Assembly (NCBI GenBank): GCA_015680685.1
Contig: MNCI01007747.1
Location: 372,001-436,000 of the forward strand
Source: Gnetum montanum
Lineage: Eukaryota; Streptophyta; Gnetopsida; Gnetales; Gnetaceae
Length of the DNA stretch: 64,000 bases
Direction: 5' to 3'
The notes beneath the pieces are model-generated. The model ran no database searches and had not been told where the DNA came from. It saw only the letters and a list, made by a program, of their open reading frames with translations. Shown piece by piece: positions 11,820-24,819 of this stretch. Position numbers and translations under genes: made by a program. Position 1 is the stretch's first letter. Every line of letters starts with the position of its first letter.

Positions 11820-12713
11820 ATTTTAGGCAAGTTCAAAGATAAGTCCATGTTGGAAGCATTCAGCAACTTATCATGATGATTGTAAGCTATAATTGGAAGT
11901 TTCTTCTTAGATTTACACCTATTGTAATAATAATTAGAATATATATATCCAAGCCATCTCTTGGAAATTTGTATTAAGGAATTATCAATGTAATTTCAAT
12001 AAGAATTTTTTCATTTCATCATCAATTCATTAAATCATCAACATCATTCATCATTATTTACTCAATCTTGGAAGTCGAATAATTAGAATTAAGGGGCATT
12101 TATTATTTCAATCATATCTCAATCATTTTGCAATATTTTTTAGTGACCTCAAATTTCTTTGAAAGCTAGAATTAGTGGCTACGTTAAGTTAAAATTTCAT
12201 TGTAATATATATTGTGGTTTAGGAGATATTTGCTCTAAAATTTGGTATATTTTGTGAGTCTTCAAATTTTACCATAATGAATGATGGCTAATGATTGGAT
12301 TATTTATCCCTCATCTTATAGTGATTTGATGTTGTTGATGCCAAATCTTCCATGTTAGCATGGGGCCATGATTGATAATTTTTAATCCCATGACAATTAG
12401 GAATCCTATAAGTTTTAACCCATGCAAATTATTTTGATGGAAAGCTAAGTAAGGTCAACAAATATAAAGAAAAGCATCTTTAAAAAGCACTACTAACAAG
12501 GTTTGACTTTTCAAGTGGTTTAATAAAAAAAGAAAAAGTTCCATTAACAAGGTTCCTGCTACAAAATGAGACAAAGCCGCTTTCAATGTAATGTGCCATC
12601 TCTGCCCTTTATTTGAAAAGTGACATAACGTCTAGTTTCACATTACATAAAATCCAACGTTACTTAGGATTGCAGATTATAGCAGTCCGTTTTATTTGGT
12701 AATCCACTCATAT
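11820..12713. other. AT-rich intergenic stretch
   Basis: No coding, RNA or repeat structure was recognised. Base composition becomes less AT-rich towards the right end as the 12.7-13.5 kb patch begins. Confidence 0.4.
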
Positions 12714-12813
12714 CATTATTTTCCTTCTTTCCGTTATATTTGCAAAGAGAATCTGCAGATGAACATTATTTTCCTTCTTTCCGTTATATTTGCAAAGAGA
12801 ATCTGCAGAGGAA
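12714..12813. repeat. Perfect-period 50-bp tandem duplication
   Basis: Copy one is 12714-12763 and copy two 12764-12813. They start CATTATTTTCCTTCTTTCCG and differ at one base near the end (GATGAA against GAGGAA). The near identity indicates a recent local duplication, just upstream of the GC-rich patch. Confidence 0.9.
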
Positions 12814-12869
12814 CTGGTAGGTAGAAGTGCATGAAATTTTACAGTGAACGTTACTGTCAGAGACCGCTA

Positions 12870-13470
12870 AATTCATAATTCTAAATCTCTGACCGATCTC
12901 AATTAACAAATCGGTTACACCGTGGAAAATACAGGCGGTGGGCAGAGTTGGTTCCTGCCATTGGTGGCTTTCTGGAAGGTCCGCGAGGGATCATTGCTGC
13001 AGATCCGGAGCTGATGACTGCCATGAGCTCGGTGGTGTCCATGATTCAGGGTGCTATGCTAGCCATTTTACCGTGAACGTGGAAACTTTTCTTTCAACGT
13101 TGCAGAGCTCCTCTACACAACAGCTTTCATCGGGGAAGAAGCAACCAACGACCATGGCTGCAGCGCTGAGTTTCAGCGGCAGCATGAAGGGCAGGGGAAT
13201 GGTGCCCAGCGGCCGCATCATGTCGGTGGTGTTATTTGATGAGGGCGTCTGCATGGGCATTGAGCTGCAGCCGTTCGAGGAGGACGTTGTGGCCGGACGG
13301 CTGGACGTCCTACTCGGTGGCTCCTGATGTGCTCTTCCGCGGCTGCTGCAATGCCAACTTCTCCAACGTGACGCCTCTCATCATCTTCCTCTGACAACGT
13401 CCACGTTAATGTGTTCCGGCGTTCAGCTCACGCTGTCTATAACGTGGACGGTCGGTTGTAAAATAAAATA
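12870..13470 (+). other. GC-richer patch with unrecognised short open frames
   Basis: This is the only clearly GC-rich non-retroelement stretch in the window, in strong contrast with its AT-rich flanks. The longest plus frame runs 12938-13327 (129 codons, ending GGS); another frame gives FLEGPRGIIAADPEL and a minus frame covers 13054-13260. I recognise no domain in any frame. Direct ACGTGGA/AACGTTGC sequences recur. It could be a decayed exon of a host gene, a promoter, or a fragment brought in by a transposon. No function is claimed. Confidence 0.3.
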
Positions 13471-13699
13471 ATAGTGGTTTCTAATACCTTCTTGTAAAAG
13501 ACCGCATCCATTTAGAGCCGCCATGATTTTTGCAGCTACTCTTTGTGACTGAGGCGCTCAGTCTTTGTTCTGCCACGAAGGGGCCTTAGACTTTAGAAAA
13601 TGGTGTTTGGTGGACCTAACTGCCCTATGTGGAAGGCATTGATGAATTTTAATTTTTAATTTTTAATAGATGTAACTGCCAATATGAAAAGTCGCAGCT

Positions 13700-13800
13700 T
13701 TGATATGAGTTCAACGGCAACACCTAAGACATCACTGAGTTCAAAGGCAACACTTAAGATATCACCGATCAGTTGAATTGAACGGCAACACCCATATCAC
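13700..13800. repeat. Short tandem repeat, ~30-bp unit
   Basis: The unit GAGTTCAACGGCAACACCTA followed by AGACATCAC is repeated at about 30-bp spacing as GAGTTCAAAGGCAACACTTA, with a third diverged copy (GAACGGCAACACCCATATCA). It looks like a local minisatellite. Confidence 0.6.
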
Positions 13801-13869
13801 GGATCACTTCAATTAAGTGCAAAGTCAATTTCTATATTTCAATGTTTAACTTTCATTTAATACAAAAAC

Positions 13870-16211
13870 TTCGGGTTAAGGTTATCATGTTTTTAAAATT
13901 TGGGTTTTCCATTTTCCTTGCACCTGATCTTGAGAGCAGGACGTTACACTTGTACTCCATATAGGATCAACATCAATTTTGTAGTTGGGTATGAGATTTT
14001 TACGTTATGCTTTTTCCACCCAATGATATTATTTTATGAAAATATTTTAAGTTTGTTCTGTATAAAGATGTTGCATTGTCATTGAGTATAAACAAGTTGG
14101 TATATCTGCAATTTGTTATCCATAATATATCCACAAATTGTTTGGACATATCTACTCTGGGTAACTTTGGGGACATGAATTTAATCAACTTGTTGGTCAT
14201 GAATTTTTGTATATTTAATTATATCTATAATTATTTTAAATTTTTAAAAACTGACTCTTTGACCAACTATTTGACCAATTATTTGACAACAAGCCTACTT
14301 TGACTCCTTAACAACTTAAACATTGGGTTTAGGGGTTATGTTATTGGTTTCTATGAGAGTTTATATTATATATATTAATGTCAACATCTTAAAGTTACTT
14401 TACTTTAAAATAAAATAAAATAAATGTTTAATATTCTTAGGGGTTTGGCTTTCTCTCTTGATTGTTTGTGTGTAGGTTCAGTGGGATGGGAAGGGGTAGA
14501 AGATGTGATGGTAAATTAGAACTGATAAAGCCTTTCTTACAGACCAATGCAAAAGGGGAGTTTCCTTTCAGTTGACCAGAGAGGGGAAGTGCCAACAATC
14601 TTTTCTCTGAATTCTTTACGAACGTATTTTGGTGGTGCTTTTGGAAGGAGTTCGGTATGGAGTTGTGAACGAGTTAGGCTAGAGGGTGTAGACTTGTTGG
14701 AGGAGGTGTGCTTTCTAGAGGCATAGGAGACAAGCTTGTAGAAGTGGAAATCCATTTTGTTAATAAGATTCAGTGCTCAATTTTGAGCTAAGTCTTTTGT
14801 TTAAACTTGTTGCCTATTATTTTTGCAACTGAGCCTTAATCTCTAGTGTGATAAACTTCAAATCCTCTGTTTGTATTTGAAGTTTATGAGTTACTTTAAT
14901 CTTTCATTTACTGAGGCTATTTAATGAATAGTCATTTTATTTTCTTGATTCAAGCATCTATTTCATGTTCTTGTTAAAGTTATTTTAAATTATTAATGAT
15001 ATTTTTACCAATTAAAGCACAAGCTACCCTTTACAACTAAGACTATTCCTAGATTTTTGTACCCATATAAGAGGTGCCCTAGGCAACAGTATCTTAAAAT
15101 GAGTTTTGTGGGTGTTGTTGTGTGATCAAAATTTATGCATTAATAGATATGATTCTAGATTTATTTAAAAGATAATATTTATGAAGAGGTTTAATTAAAA
15201 TTTTAGCATTAAAAATACAACAAAGTTTGAGTTATTAACTCAAATTTGCACTATGAGAATTATTTCAATTTTTGATAGGTTGGAAAGAACATAATATAAC
15301 CTTAGCTTTTAGATACCTTTTGTAGTACTTAATATTTTAAAATTGTAGATATATTCCTAAGCTTTCAAAAAGTAAAAATTTTATTAGGTTATTCATTGTG
15401 AAGTCAAGATATCCTAGTAATTTTTTCACTATATATAATTCCTTTATTTAGTAATATATATGTGTGTGTTTGTGAAAAAGAAAAGGAAAAAAGAAAGTAA
15501 AATGATGAATTCAAACAAGGAAGAGAAATAGAATAGAAAAATCTTTGAGATCAATTAAAGAAGAATAGGTAATGGAAATAGTAATGCTATTCTAAGCTCT
15601 TCGATTCACATAAATTGGTATTTTTACCATTCCAAACTAAATTTATAATCATTCAAGAAAGACCAAAATGAGTAATTGAACCAATGCCCATGCAATCCTT
15701 TCTTATGTTCAATGTATTGCCCAGATCACTTGACTCTCAAAATGTAATACTACAAAACAATATTTTGCCTCATCCTTATGGCCATGAAGGCCTAGAAGTC
15801 TCTCTTAGTGAACTTTGGTAATGTCAAATGTTTATCCCACCTAATCACTTAATTCATTTATTCCTAGCAAGTAGATTCATGATTCTTGATCCAAATCATG
15901 ACCATGCCCACCATTTCTTAGTCATGACATTATAAACACCATTGAAATTAGGACCAGTTAGCATAGCCAGAGTGATCAAGAAGAGGTTTTTGGTAAAGAA
16001 AAATTTGGAGAACCTACTATGCATATGTGCATGGATGAAAGAAAATCAAACCAGAATCTTATCTTCTAGATTATCTATAGCATATTTTCCTGGTTTAGTT
16101 TCACAAATGGTTACATAGTGGAAAAATCAAGGCTAGCTGGCATTGGTATTCCCATTGTGTGGACAAGTAGTAATAAAGGAATGCAATAGTAGATCTTTCA
16201 TGGGTATCCTA
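13870..16211. other. AT-rich stretch without recognisable gene
   Basis: Open frames are short and lack motifs. One 72-codon minus frame (14537-14755) has slightly higher GC than its surroundings but matches nothing I know. Around 14260-14290 the phrase GACCAACTATTTGACCAATT repeats locally. Confidence 0.4.
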
Positions 16212-16957
16212 TGTCAAATATCCAATATCATAGGATATATGCTAGCCTATAAATATAGCACTTGGGCTCATGATTTGACATTCATTTTTGATAATTTTTT
16301 AGTCAGAGTAGCAAAGCTCTTGCAATTTTTTTTCTCTAGGGTTAGAATATTTTCTGAGTTCCCATAGCAAGAGTCTAAGTGTGTATGGATCTTTGTTTGA
16401 ACATTGATATACCAAAGCATAGCAATATGATGTGAATAAAAAAAACCTTTTTGATAATCCTTGTAGCACTGAGAATAGATTAATTTTTCCTCTAATGCAC
16501 TTTACATTAATGCATTTAAATTAAGCAATTAATTTCCAATTGTTAATAAACACAAGCACAACCACTTCGAGCATACATATAGTGCATGGTAACCCAATAA
16601 TGCTTAATGCTTGGTAGCCTAGCAACATTATATGTGTTCAAGATATGTTCAAGAAAGTGGGATAGGTACTTGTGTTAGGCTAGCTAGCTAGTAAATGAAT
16701 TAGATCTTAAATTACTCTACCTTTCGTTCTTGTTGAAGATGATTAAACTCATAAAACATAAAATGATAAAAATCATGTAGCTTAATTACAATTAAACCAT
16801 ACCCTTGAGCTTCACAAGTGTAGTTGGGAAGACAACTAACTTTCTCAATATCCATTTTACTTCCTAGAGGAACTAGTACACTAAAGAACTATAGGTCCAC
16901 AAAATTCAACTAGATTGCATGTGAATGCCTTAGTGATTTGTATGGTTGGGCATAGAG
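16212..16957 (+). repeat. Left LTR-like repeat of the Athila-like element (R1)
   Basis: This ~745-bp segment is repeated in direct orientation at 34798-35557. Both start TGT, contain a TATAAATATAGCACTT box, share GACATT...TTTTTGATA, CTACTTTTCATTCTT-like and AACCATACCCTTG blocks, and lose similarity just after GGTTGGGCATAG. Direct copies flanking Gag-Pol remnants suggest the LTRs of one old element. A primer-binding site could not be confirmed after the right end; a very degenerate candidate lies near 17014. No target duplication was found, so two independent solo copies remain possible. Confidence 0.65.
16248..16255 (+). promoter_or_regulatory. TATA box in left LTR
   Basis: TATAAATA followed by TAGCACTT is present at the same place in both copies of this repeat (the other at 34833). 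It is the likely core promoter of the element. Confidence 0.5.
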
Positions 16958-17989
16958 ATACCTTGCCACTCATCATTGATATTGTTACTAGGGACCTTTT
17001 CGTTGTTTCATGCACTATCTAGGATTTAGTGAAAATCATTCAAAATCATTGGAATGAACCTTAGAGTCATATCATATTTTGGAATTACTACAACAAAAAT
17101 TTAAAAGCACACTCTGTTTTTATCATCTAATTGAAAATTTCTTCTTCTCACAGGAGTGATTCTCTACCCAAGTCTAATGGAGCTCATTAACTAGTGCCTT
17201 AGCAACATCAAATGGTATATGCTCATCCTGATGAGTATGTATCCAATTTCACCTTCATCCTACATTAGGATGAACAACTATGGTGGCATGACATTGAGGG
17301 CAACATTGTGTTTCCAGTTGATCGATTTGTTCCTACAATGCTTCACTAAACACTTATCCATCTGGGTCTTCAGAAATGTCATGTTGAGTATGTTGTGTAA
17401 GATTCTAGGGATTGTCATCCCACTGAGGCACAACAACTCTAGGATTGCTAGTTAGAGAAACATCATGAATTTGTAAAGTGAAAAGGATTTAACAATTTCC
17501 CATTGCTATTGTACCAAAATGATGGTGTGGAACCCTTCTCTAGGGGTTTTTCATCTAGTGAAATTCCTCTCTTTGACTTTGGTGAAGGAGGTTAAAACCA
17601 GAACTTGCATTCCACTATTCACAATCCTAGTTTTAGTGAGAATGGATACAATAATAAAGAATATTTCAAAGAGGTAAGCCAAGGCAAGGATGCTGACAAG
17701 AAACAAGATCATGATTGTGGTCACAATCACCAAAGAGATGGTAGTAGGTACTGTGATGATGCTAGTTATCCTTCCTCTTTACCTTTATCATCTTCTTCTT
17801 CTTTTGGCTTTGTTCACAACTGTAGGAGGTGAGACAATGATGGAGGTAACCAAAATGAATGATGGGTTTGAAATGATTGAAGGGACTATCAGGAAAAGCA
17901 AGATTAAGGGCATGAACATTCAAGAGAGACACATCACCATGAATGAAGGGGTAGTAGTGGGCATCATAGACACCACGATCAAGGCCTCA

Positions 17990-18760
17990 ATGAGCCTTTG
18001 CTTACTATCCAAAGTATGATAAACATTATAGAGGTAGTGTAAATTCCATCAAGGCACTTGAAGGATAGTTGGGTCAAGAGGCTAGATATGAACAATNCAT
18101 CCAAGGATAGAAATAATGAACACATGAACCCTTGGATGCTACCATTGGTTGATACTACTCATTAATGCACAAATGTCTACCCCATGGTTATTCTCAATTG
18201 GATCAACTTCACCACATTGTAGATGGACTTTGATCAGAAGCAAGCAGAACCTTTAGTGTTTATGCCCAAGGGTGACTATCAAAATTAAGCACTCATCAGA
18301 TACAAAGACTAATCGAGAAAATAGCTAAAGAGAAAGATGAATTAAGAGAAAGAGAAAATATAGAAGATTATAACTATGATCCTTCCATTCGCTAGAGGAA
18401 GTTTTGTTTTTGTAATAGTGAGAAAGAATTTGCACCTGATGAGTTGATGAATAGGAAAACCATGTCGCTCCAAAAATTTTAATCTAAACTTATGACCAAA
18501 GTTGATCAGTTATGGGACTCCATGGATAGTAGATTTCAAGCTATCCTAAAAATTGCTGAAAAGTCCAAAGAACAAGGTAATGATCGTGGGTGTAGGAGGT
18601 GCAAAGAAGTTGAAAGTGCCTATAAAAAAGGTAAGGGTAAGATTGTTGCAATAGAAGAAGTTGTAGGACACAAATCAGATAATGATGGTGAATGTGACAT
18701 CTACTACTATGAACATCCTAAGGGATGTTGTCCCATAGTGTCAAACTTATAGGAGTCTAC
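17990..18760 (+). pseudogene. Gag C-terminal region, Athila-like
   Basis: Broken frames give KYDKHYRGSVNSIKALEG, EPLDATIG, YYSLMHKCLPHGYSQLDQL, and then a cleaner 86-codon frame (18492-18752) starting MTKVDQLWDSMDSRFQAILK and rich in Lys/Glu. The first blocks match the minus-strand copy at 2.6-2.9 kb. A His/Asp/Lys-rich stretch at 17.69-17.83 kb may be an earlier part of the same polyprotein. One N lies at 18097. This is not a functional gene. Confidence 0.6.
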
Positions 18761-19499
18761 GGCGTATGCTTTGAATCCATGACTAACATAAAGGTAAACA
18801 TCCAGAAGATTACCTTATCCTCAAGGTAGTTTTTGGCTATTCCACCAGTAACAGCAGTATTATCCAAGTAGAACTCTACTACAATCATATGAGTATTATT
18901 AATAGTGGAAAGAACCATAGTCATGGGCACTAATACCACCAAGGTAGAAATACCTTTACAAATAACCTGATCCATATGGGTATGACATTCAACAACCCTT
19001 GTCTCCACATGACTCCTCCAGTCACATTTCTACTTTCCAATTTCACTGCTACCCTCATGATAATTATCTAATGCATTCTCGACATGCAAGGAGGGATACC
19101 ACCTCTTACCTTTATCTTCCTCCTATTCCTACACATCTTCCTCCTCCAATAGTATAGGTACAACCTACTCCACGTATGCAGGGTAAACTACTAGCTCAAC
19201 CACAACAACACAATGCTACCAGGACCATTAACATACAATTGGTTGATCAACTGAGTGGTTTAGATACTTGATTAAAGAAAAATATTTTATTTTTTCCACA
19301 TAGTCTGCCTAAGCCCTCAATTACATCTGTAGTTGACAACCTTATTCTTTTGTCTTCCTCGATCTCAAATACATTTGAGTTCCCTTCAAACCAAATATCA
19401 CCTAACATCGATACTATCATGCTTACTCCATCATATCTAATTGGATCCATGTTGGAAGCCTTATTAGGAAGTTAGAAAATCCTTGGAGTCCTTTAATTT

Positions 19500-19920
19500 A
19501 TTTGCAAATCAGTACGAATGAACCATGCAAATCTCTTCTCGACTCAGGTTCTAGTGAAAAACCTGATCTCTCATGAGATGTATACTACATGGAACCTACC
19601 TCCTTTAAAGAAGAGCAATATCATTTTAAATTTAGTAGACCAATCCATCACTATTCCATTGGAACTAGTAGAAGACATTATGATTACTATTTATGGGTGA
19701 ACTTATCCTACTAATTTCCTAGTGATCAAAGTGGAGAACTACAAAGGAGATTTTCCAATCATCATGGAAAGGGCATGGCTTAGCATCATTGATGCAAGAA
19801 TGGGCATTAGATATCTTTTCCTAGAAATATCCAAAGAAAATACATTTAGAAAGATCAATAAGAAGCAAGTTCTATGCATCACGTATAATGATACATGGTT
19901 CAATTGTGTGTAGAAACTAT
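19500..19920 (+). pseudogene. Aspartic protease region, Athila-like
   Basis: At about 19512-19560 one frame reads NEPCKSLLDSGSS, the D-S-G active-site loop. A neighbouring frame continues with IPLELVEDIMITIYG, TNFLVIKVENY and DFPIIMERAWLSIIDARM, matching the usual P(L/F)xxVxxxxVxxxGxxxPxDFxVxxxxxxxxxPxILGRPFLAT layout (GRPFL now ERAWL). Frames change between the two parts, so at least one frameshift has occurred. Confidence 0.7.
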
Positions 19921-20429
19921 GGGACATGAAATATGCATCTATTTCTACATGGAATCAATATGGACTAGAAGTAGAAATTAAAAGGTGTCTATACATAGCA
20001 GCTACAAAATAGGAGGGAACATAGTGGCTGACCACTGATTTTGAGATCAACACACTTTGCATGGAACTGACTAAAAACTTGACATGTGCATATGTCATAG
20101 GCATGGATGAACTAGAGCAAGTTCATCACCAACTCTTTGATGATGAAAATGATAATACTTATTGGAGAGAGTTGAAAATTCCTAAAAATTTGAAATAAGA
20201 GTCCCTTGGACTAAAAATTCTATCAACTAGAATGGAATATGTGTTTTTTAAAAATGGGAAGCTAGTCATAATCAATGGAAATCTTGCTCCAGAGTAGAAA
20301 AAGATGCTATTGAATGTGGTTGAAAAATGGTCAGTAGCATTTACTTGGTCATATCTTGAACTTATAGGGATTGATCCTAGAATATGCTAGCATCACATCT
20401 ACATTGATCTAGCCATGAAGCCAAAGAGA

Positions 20430-21110
20430 CAATGATAAATGCGATTGAATCCAAAAATGAAGAATATCATTAAAGAGAAAATTGAACAACTCCTCAAGGT
20501 AGGGTTCATTTATCTTATTATGGATGGTGAGTGGGTTAGTCCACTTGTGATTGTGCCAAAGAAAGGTGGAAAGTGGTAGGTCTGCATTGATTTTGACTTG
20601 CTAAATATGGCAACATTCAAGGACCATTTTCCATTGCCATTTGTTGATCAGGTGTTGGACATAATCTCTAGGCATTACTACTATAATTTTCTAGATGGTT
20701 ATAGTGTCTATAACCAAATTCAAATTGCACTAGAGGACTAGGCCAAAAAAACATTCACAAGTCCTTGAGGGACTTTTGCATATCGCAAGATGCCATTTGG
20801 TCTAAGCAATGCTCCTACTACATTCCAATGCTTGGTTATGAGCATTTTCCAACAACAAATCAGAAGTGGTGTGGAAGTCTTCATAGATGACTTCTCTATT
20901 TATGGAGCTACATTTGAGCAAGCCATAGACCACCTTGAGGAAGTGTTAAAATGATGTGTTGAAACCAACTTGTGGCTCAATTGCTAAAAAATTCACCTAA
21001 TGTTCTAGAAAGGCATTGTATTAGGCCATAAAATATCACAAGTGAGAATTGAGGTCAAACCCAAAAAGATAACGGTCATCCAAGGAATAACCCATCAACC
21101 AAAAAATTTC
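20430..21110 (+). pseudogene. Reverse transcriptase, Athila-like
   Basis: The RT domain reads KEKIEQLLKVGFIY, WVSPLVIVPKKGGKW, VCIDFDLLNMATFKDHFPLP, VDQVLDII, FLDGYS, GTFAYRKMPFGLSNAPTTFQ and VFIDDFSIYG. The catalytic FIDD box is intact. The block VxIDDFSxYG is characteristic of Athila-type elements, in contrast to YVDDxxVKS of the Tat-type elements further right. About seven stops interrupt the domain. It is much closer in sequence to the minus-strand fragment at 1-380 than to the other RTs in the window. Confidence 0.85.
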
Positions 21111-21229
21111 AAAGATGTTTAATCATTCCTTAGACATACTAGCTACTACCAATGGCTCATAGAGAATTTATCTAAGATCAAAAAGTTGTTGGTGGAGTTG
21201 ACAATGAGAAATGCTCCATTTGTCTAGAC

Positions 21230-21620
21230 CACAGAATGTGAAAGAGCACTCTAGCGACTGAAAGAGAAACTTATGAAAACTACAATTCTACAAGAACTTG
21301 ATTGGTCCAAACCCTTCCATTTCATGAAGGATGCATCAAATTATGCCTTGGGAGCCATGCTTATATAGATGGATGACAAGAAAAATGCATACTACATCCA
21401 ATATGCTAGCTAAAGCATTATGGGTGCATAACCAAACTACACTGCCACTGAAAAAGAATTTATGCTAGTGGTGTTTTCTCTAGAGGATTTTAGTCATTAT
21501 GTGATTGGATACAAAGTGTTTGTGCACATAGACCATAGTGCTATTCACTTCCTAATAAATAAGCCAATGGTGAGTCCCTATGTCATATGGTGGTTAGTGA
21601 TCTTGTAGGAATTTGATCTT
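21230..21620 (+). pseudogene. RNase H region, Athila-like
   Basis: Downstream of RT, DWSKPFHFMKDASNYALGAM corresponds to the first RNase H block (DxSxxAxGAxL); YTATEKEFMLVVFSLEDFSHYV follows (TTxEKExLAVVxAxxKFRxYL) and then VFVHIDHSAIHFLINK (VxTDHxALxxLxxK). The order and spacing match the RNase H of Gypsy Pol. Stops occur after MLI and at GA*PN. Confidence 0.75.
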
Positions 21621-21879
21621 ATGATGGTAGATCAAAAGGACATTAAGAATTTGATCATTGATCACTTGTGTCAATTTTGATGGGACAAAAAATAGGAAGA
21701 AAACTCATTATCTGATATGTTTCTTGATGAAATCCTGTTTTCTGGGGCTATAATTGAACAATTACCTAATGAGCCTAAATGGTATGGTGGCATTCTCATC
21801 TATCTTCTCACCCAAGAGATTCCATAAGGGTTGGATCACTAGAAGAAATAATAGTTTCTTCACTAGATAAAACACTTCA

Positions 21880-22990
21880 TGGAGATCAATGGACATCTCT
21901 ACAAGGTGTGCAATAATGGCCTAGTTCATTGGTGTGTCCCTAATGTTGATTAACTACACATTCTCCAAGATACTAATGAAGGTCCTTGTGGAGGACACTA
22001 TGTTAGGAGACACATAGCCATTAAAACTATTATGGTAGGGTACTATTGGCTAACAATCTTTAAGGTTTCTCAACATTACGTCCACTCTTGCAAACAATGC
22101 CAATAAGATGGTGAAATGACTATTTGAATGGAGGAGTCTCAACAATGGATTTTACCACTAGAATCCTTTGACATCTAGGGCATTGATTTCATGGATCCCA
22201 TCACATCCATGTCAAATAAAAAAGTGTACATCACATTTGTTGTTAACTATTATATGAAATGGACAAAAATAGTAGCCATCATTAACTATACATCTTCTAC
22301 TATTGCTTAGTTTGTATAGAAAACTATTGTAAACATGTTTGGTATGTCATGTGCATTAATTTCTGATAATGGAACTCACATTGCAGGCACTACTTTTTGG
22401 AAGCTCATGCAACGCTTTGGGGTTTAACATAAACTCATAACACCCTACCACCCCCAAGCCAATGGTCAAGCTAAGGTTATGAATAGGGAAATCAGAAGGA
22501 TTCTAACAAAAACTATCAGCAAATATAGGAAAGACTAGACTACAAAACCTAACGATGCCCTTTTGGCCTACCACTCAACATGGAAACTTCCTAAAAGCTA
22601 TTATCCCTATGAGCTTGTGTATGTAAAGTTACCAATACTTCCTATTCAATCTTAGCTCTGTACACTTTCAACATCCTATGACCTTGACCTTGACTTGAGT
22701 GTAGCATAAAAAGAAAGAATAATAAATCTCAACTTGCTATATGAAAATTGATTGGTGGCCCTATCATCTAAGGAGTTGCACAAGGCCTACAAAAAAAAGT
22801 GCCATGACCTTAAAATTAGAAAAATCAAATTTCAACTAGGAGATAAGTTTCTCTATTGAAACCCTATACATGTACCTCAATGAACTAAGTTCCAAACATT
22901 GTGAGAAGGACCTTACATCATTTATAAAAATTTTTCTTTTGGGGCCATGATGATCTACAAACCTAAGAGCCCAAAAAGGAAATAGTTGGT
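21880..22990 (+). pseudogene. Integrase, Athila-like
   Basis: The zinc-binding part reads GPCGGHYVRRHIAIKT and HYVHSCKQCQ. The core shows GIDFMDPI (first Asp), ALISDNGTHI (second Asp), and TPYHPQANGQAKVMNREI, where the expected catalytic Glu of GQAEVxNRE is Lys. A C-terminal segment LGDKFLY...EGPYIIYKNF corresponds to the GDxVLLY...WxGPFxV block. Many stops are present. There is no chromodomain, as expected outside the chromovirus clade. Confidence 0.8.
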
Positions 22991-23039
22991 CAACATCCAA
23001 TAAATCAAACCTTTTGATAAGCATTAGCCAGCTAATACA

Positions 23040-24336
23040 ACAAATGCCTCATCAGATGGACAACCACCCTTCATATTTTAGATCTCCTCCTTTCAGCAAA
23101 CATGGGCAAGATGCCCATTCATGCTAACCATCTAAGTAGCTTCTTAGTTTTTTAAACATTTTGTTTTACATATTTTTTGTTTTACAAATTATTTTACATC
23201 TTCTTATTTTCATGTTATTAATATTTTCTAATTTTTGTTTTACATCATCATTAATACATTTTCTATTTCTTGAATATTTTACACTTTCTTTTATATTTTA
23301 TTTTATTTTATTTTGTTGTGATTTTCTAACCTTTTGTTAATAAGTACCAAATACAATGGCAATGTGTTGTTTCATGGTGGTATATAGTATTTTGTTATTT
23401 GATTGTTGGTGTCTAGATTTTGGCTTTGAATTTTGTTACAAATGATTAGGACATGGTTTCTTTCTTACGCAATAGGTAGTGAGTCCACAACATCCACCCA
23501 TCCATAAACTCTATGGTTTTCCTTGTTCTAGAAACATGTAGTCCCTTTTTCATTAATGAAACTTTAATGAATTTATAACTTTGGTAGTTTTTGGAATGGG
23601 AAAGGATTGAAAGGTTTGAACATGGTGTGACTTTAAGGGGATTCGATATTCTTTGTGCCTTTCTATTTTCTTCAGTGCATGTGTGTTTTCATGGATTTCT
23701 CACTATTTCGTGTTGACCAATAAAAGGAAGTTGAATAAGTCTTTGCATGGTGTGGTTCTCATTTAAAGGAAAAAAAAATCAAAAATCAAAATGATGGAAA
23801 TTCAAGGAAATACCTTAGACAAAATAAAAACATGTGTCTTTGAATGGGGTGATTTCCATTTCAAATAAAAAAAAAACCAAAAGATGAGAATTTAAAGCAC
23901 ACAGACATAATAAATAGGCTACAAGCACTAGTTATGGGATTAGAAAGACATGTTACCCATGCCTAAAGGTCCCCTCTAACTAAGGCCCTTCCTTACTTCC
24001 TTCTTCTCTTTTCTTATCTAATAAGAGATAGTGGTTGTTCTATGGGAGCACTATTGTATCTTAGGAGGATGGATTGGTCTTAGAATGATGATGCAAAGTC
24101 ACTAAACATGGTTGGTTTTGGTTTCGACTGATGATGGATACTATCAAGTCATTTAACCATAAAATTCACAAGGGACTTCATGTAACCTTAATTAGGAACT
24201 TTATTCCACTATCTTTCATCCATCTATGCTTCCCATGTCTCACCTCACTATCGATTTCATGTTGTTGTTCAATGTTCTGGTTTGATGTGTCAGAATTCTT
24301 AGGTAGTTTCTTTTGGGTTTTTGTCCTTAATTTTAA
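23040..24336 (+). other. 3' region of the Athila-like element, no recognisable gene
   Basis: This follows integrase and precedes the chromovirus LTR. In Athila elements an env-like frame can occupy this position, but the frames here are short; one 103-codon frame (24131-24442) runs across the chromovirus boundary and has hydrophobic stretches only by chance composition. Two similar A-rich tracts occur near 23765 and 23865. Confidence 0.4.
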
Positions 24337-24805
24337 CATCCCATCCCTTGTTAGGGTGGAAACAATTGTAAACAATGTAATTAACCTTCTAATGAAGGAA
24401 CACCTCTTTATGAGGAGCTATAACTATTCATGTATCCCTTGAGAAAGGGTTTCACGTATGCCATTTAAGGCTAGTGTTAAAGGTCATGTTGTGCATGGAG
24501 TTGCATAGCATGGAGAGGCAAGTAATGGAAGCTAGGTGAAGCAAGACAAAAAAGGACCAATCATCCCTTTGGTAGGATAGCCTAACCATGGTGGTAGTGT
24601 CGGATTGCCTCTAAGGCTTAAGTGGCATAGGAATATAACCCAAAAGGATGTTACAGTACTCTCTTCCATTAATATAATTTTTTATTTTCCTTGCCTAATT
24701 CTTTAGTACCAAATATTCATTTTCCAATTAATTCATTATTTAAGTATTTATAATATTTTTCGGTATATTGTCCATGAAAATGACATCCGAGAATGGGATG
24801 TCACA
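24337..24805 (+). repeat. 5' LTR of the chromovirus
   Basis: It shares long stretches with 33398-33901, for example CTATTCATGTATCCCTTG, GATAGCCTAACCATGGTGG and TTAATTCATTATTTAAGTAT. It begins CATCCCATCCC where the right copy begins TGTCCCATCCC, and ends GGGATGTCACA. It is shorter than the right LTR because the right one carries an extra ~35-bp AT-rich segment near 33845. Confidence 0.9.
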
Positions 24806-24807
24806 TT

Positions 24808-24819
24808 TGGTATTAGAAC
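24808..24819 (+). other. Primer-binding site, initiator Met tRNA type
   Basis: TGGTATTAGAAC starts two bases after the LTR end. It differs from the common plant site TGGTATCAGAGC by two transitions. Confidence 0.75.

Noticed and set aside
24131-24442. 103-codon frame with hydrophobic stretches, a possible env-like protein
   Set aside because: It crosses into the chromovirus LTR, so it is not one ancestral frame.
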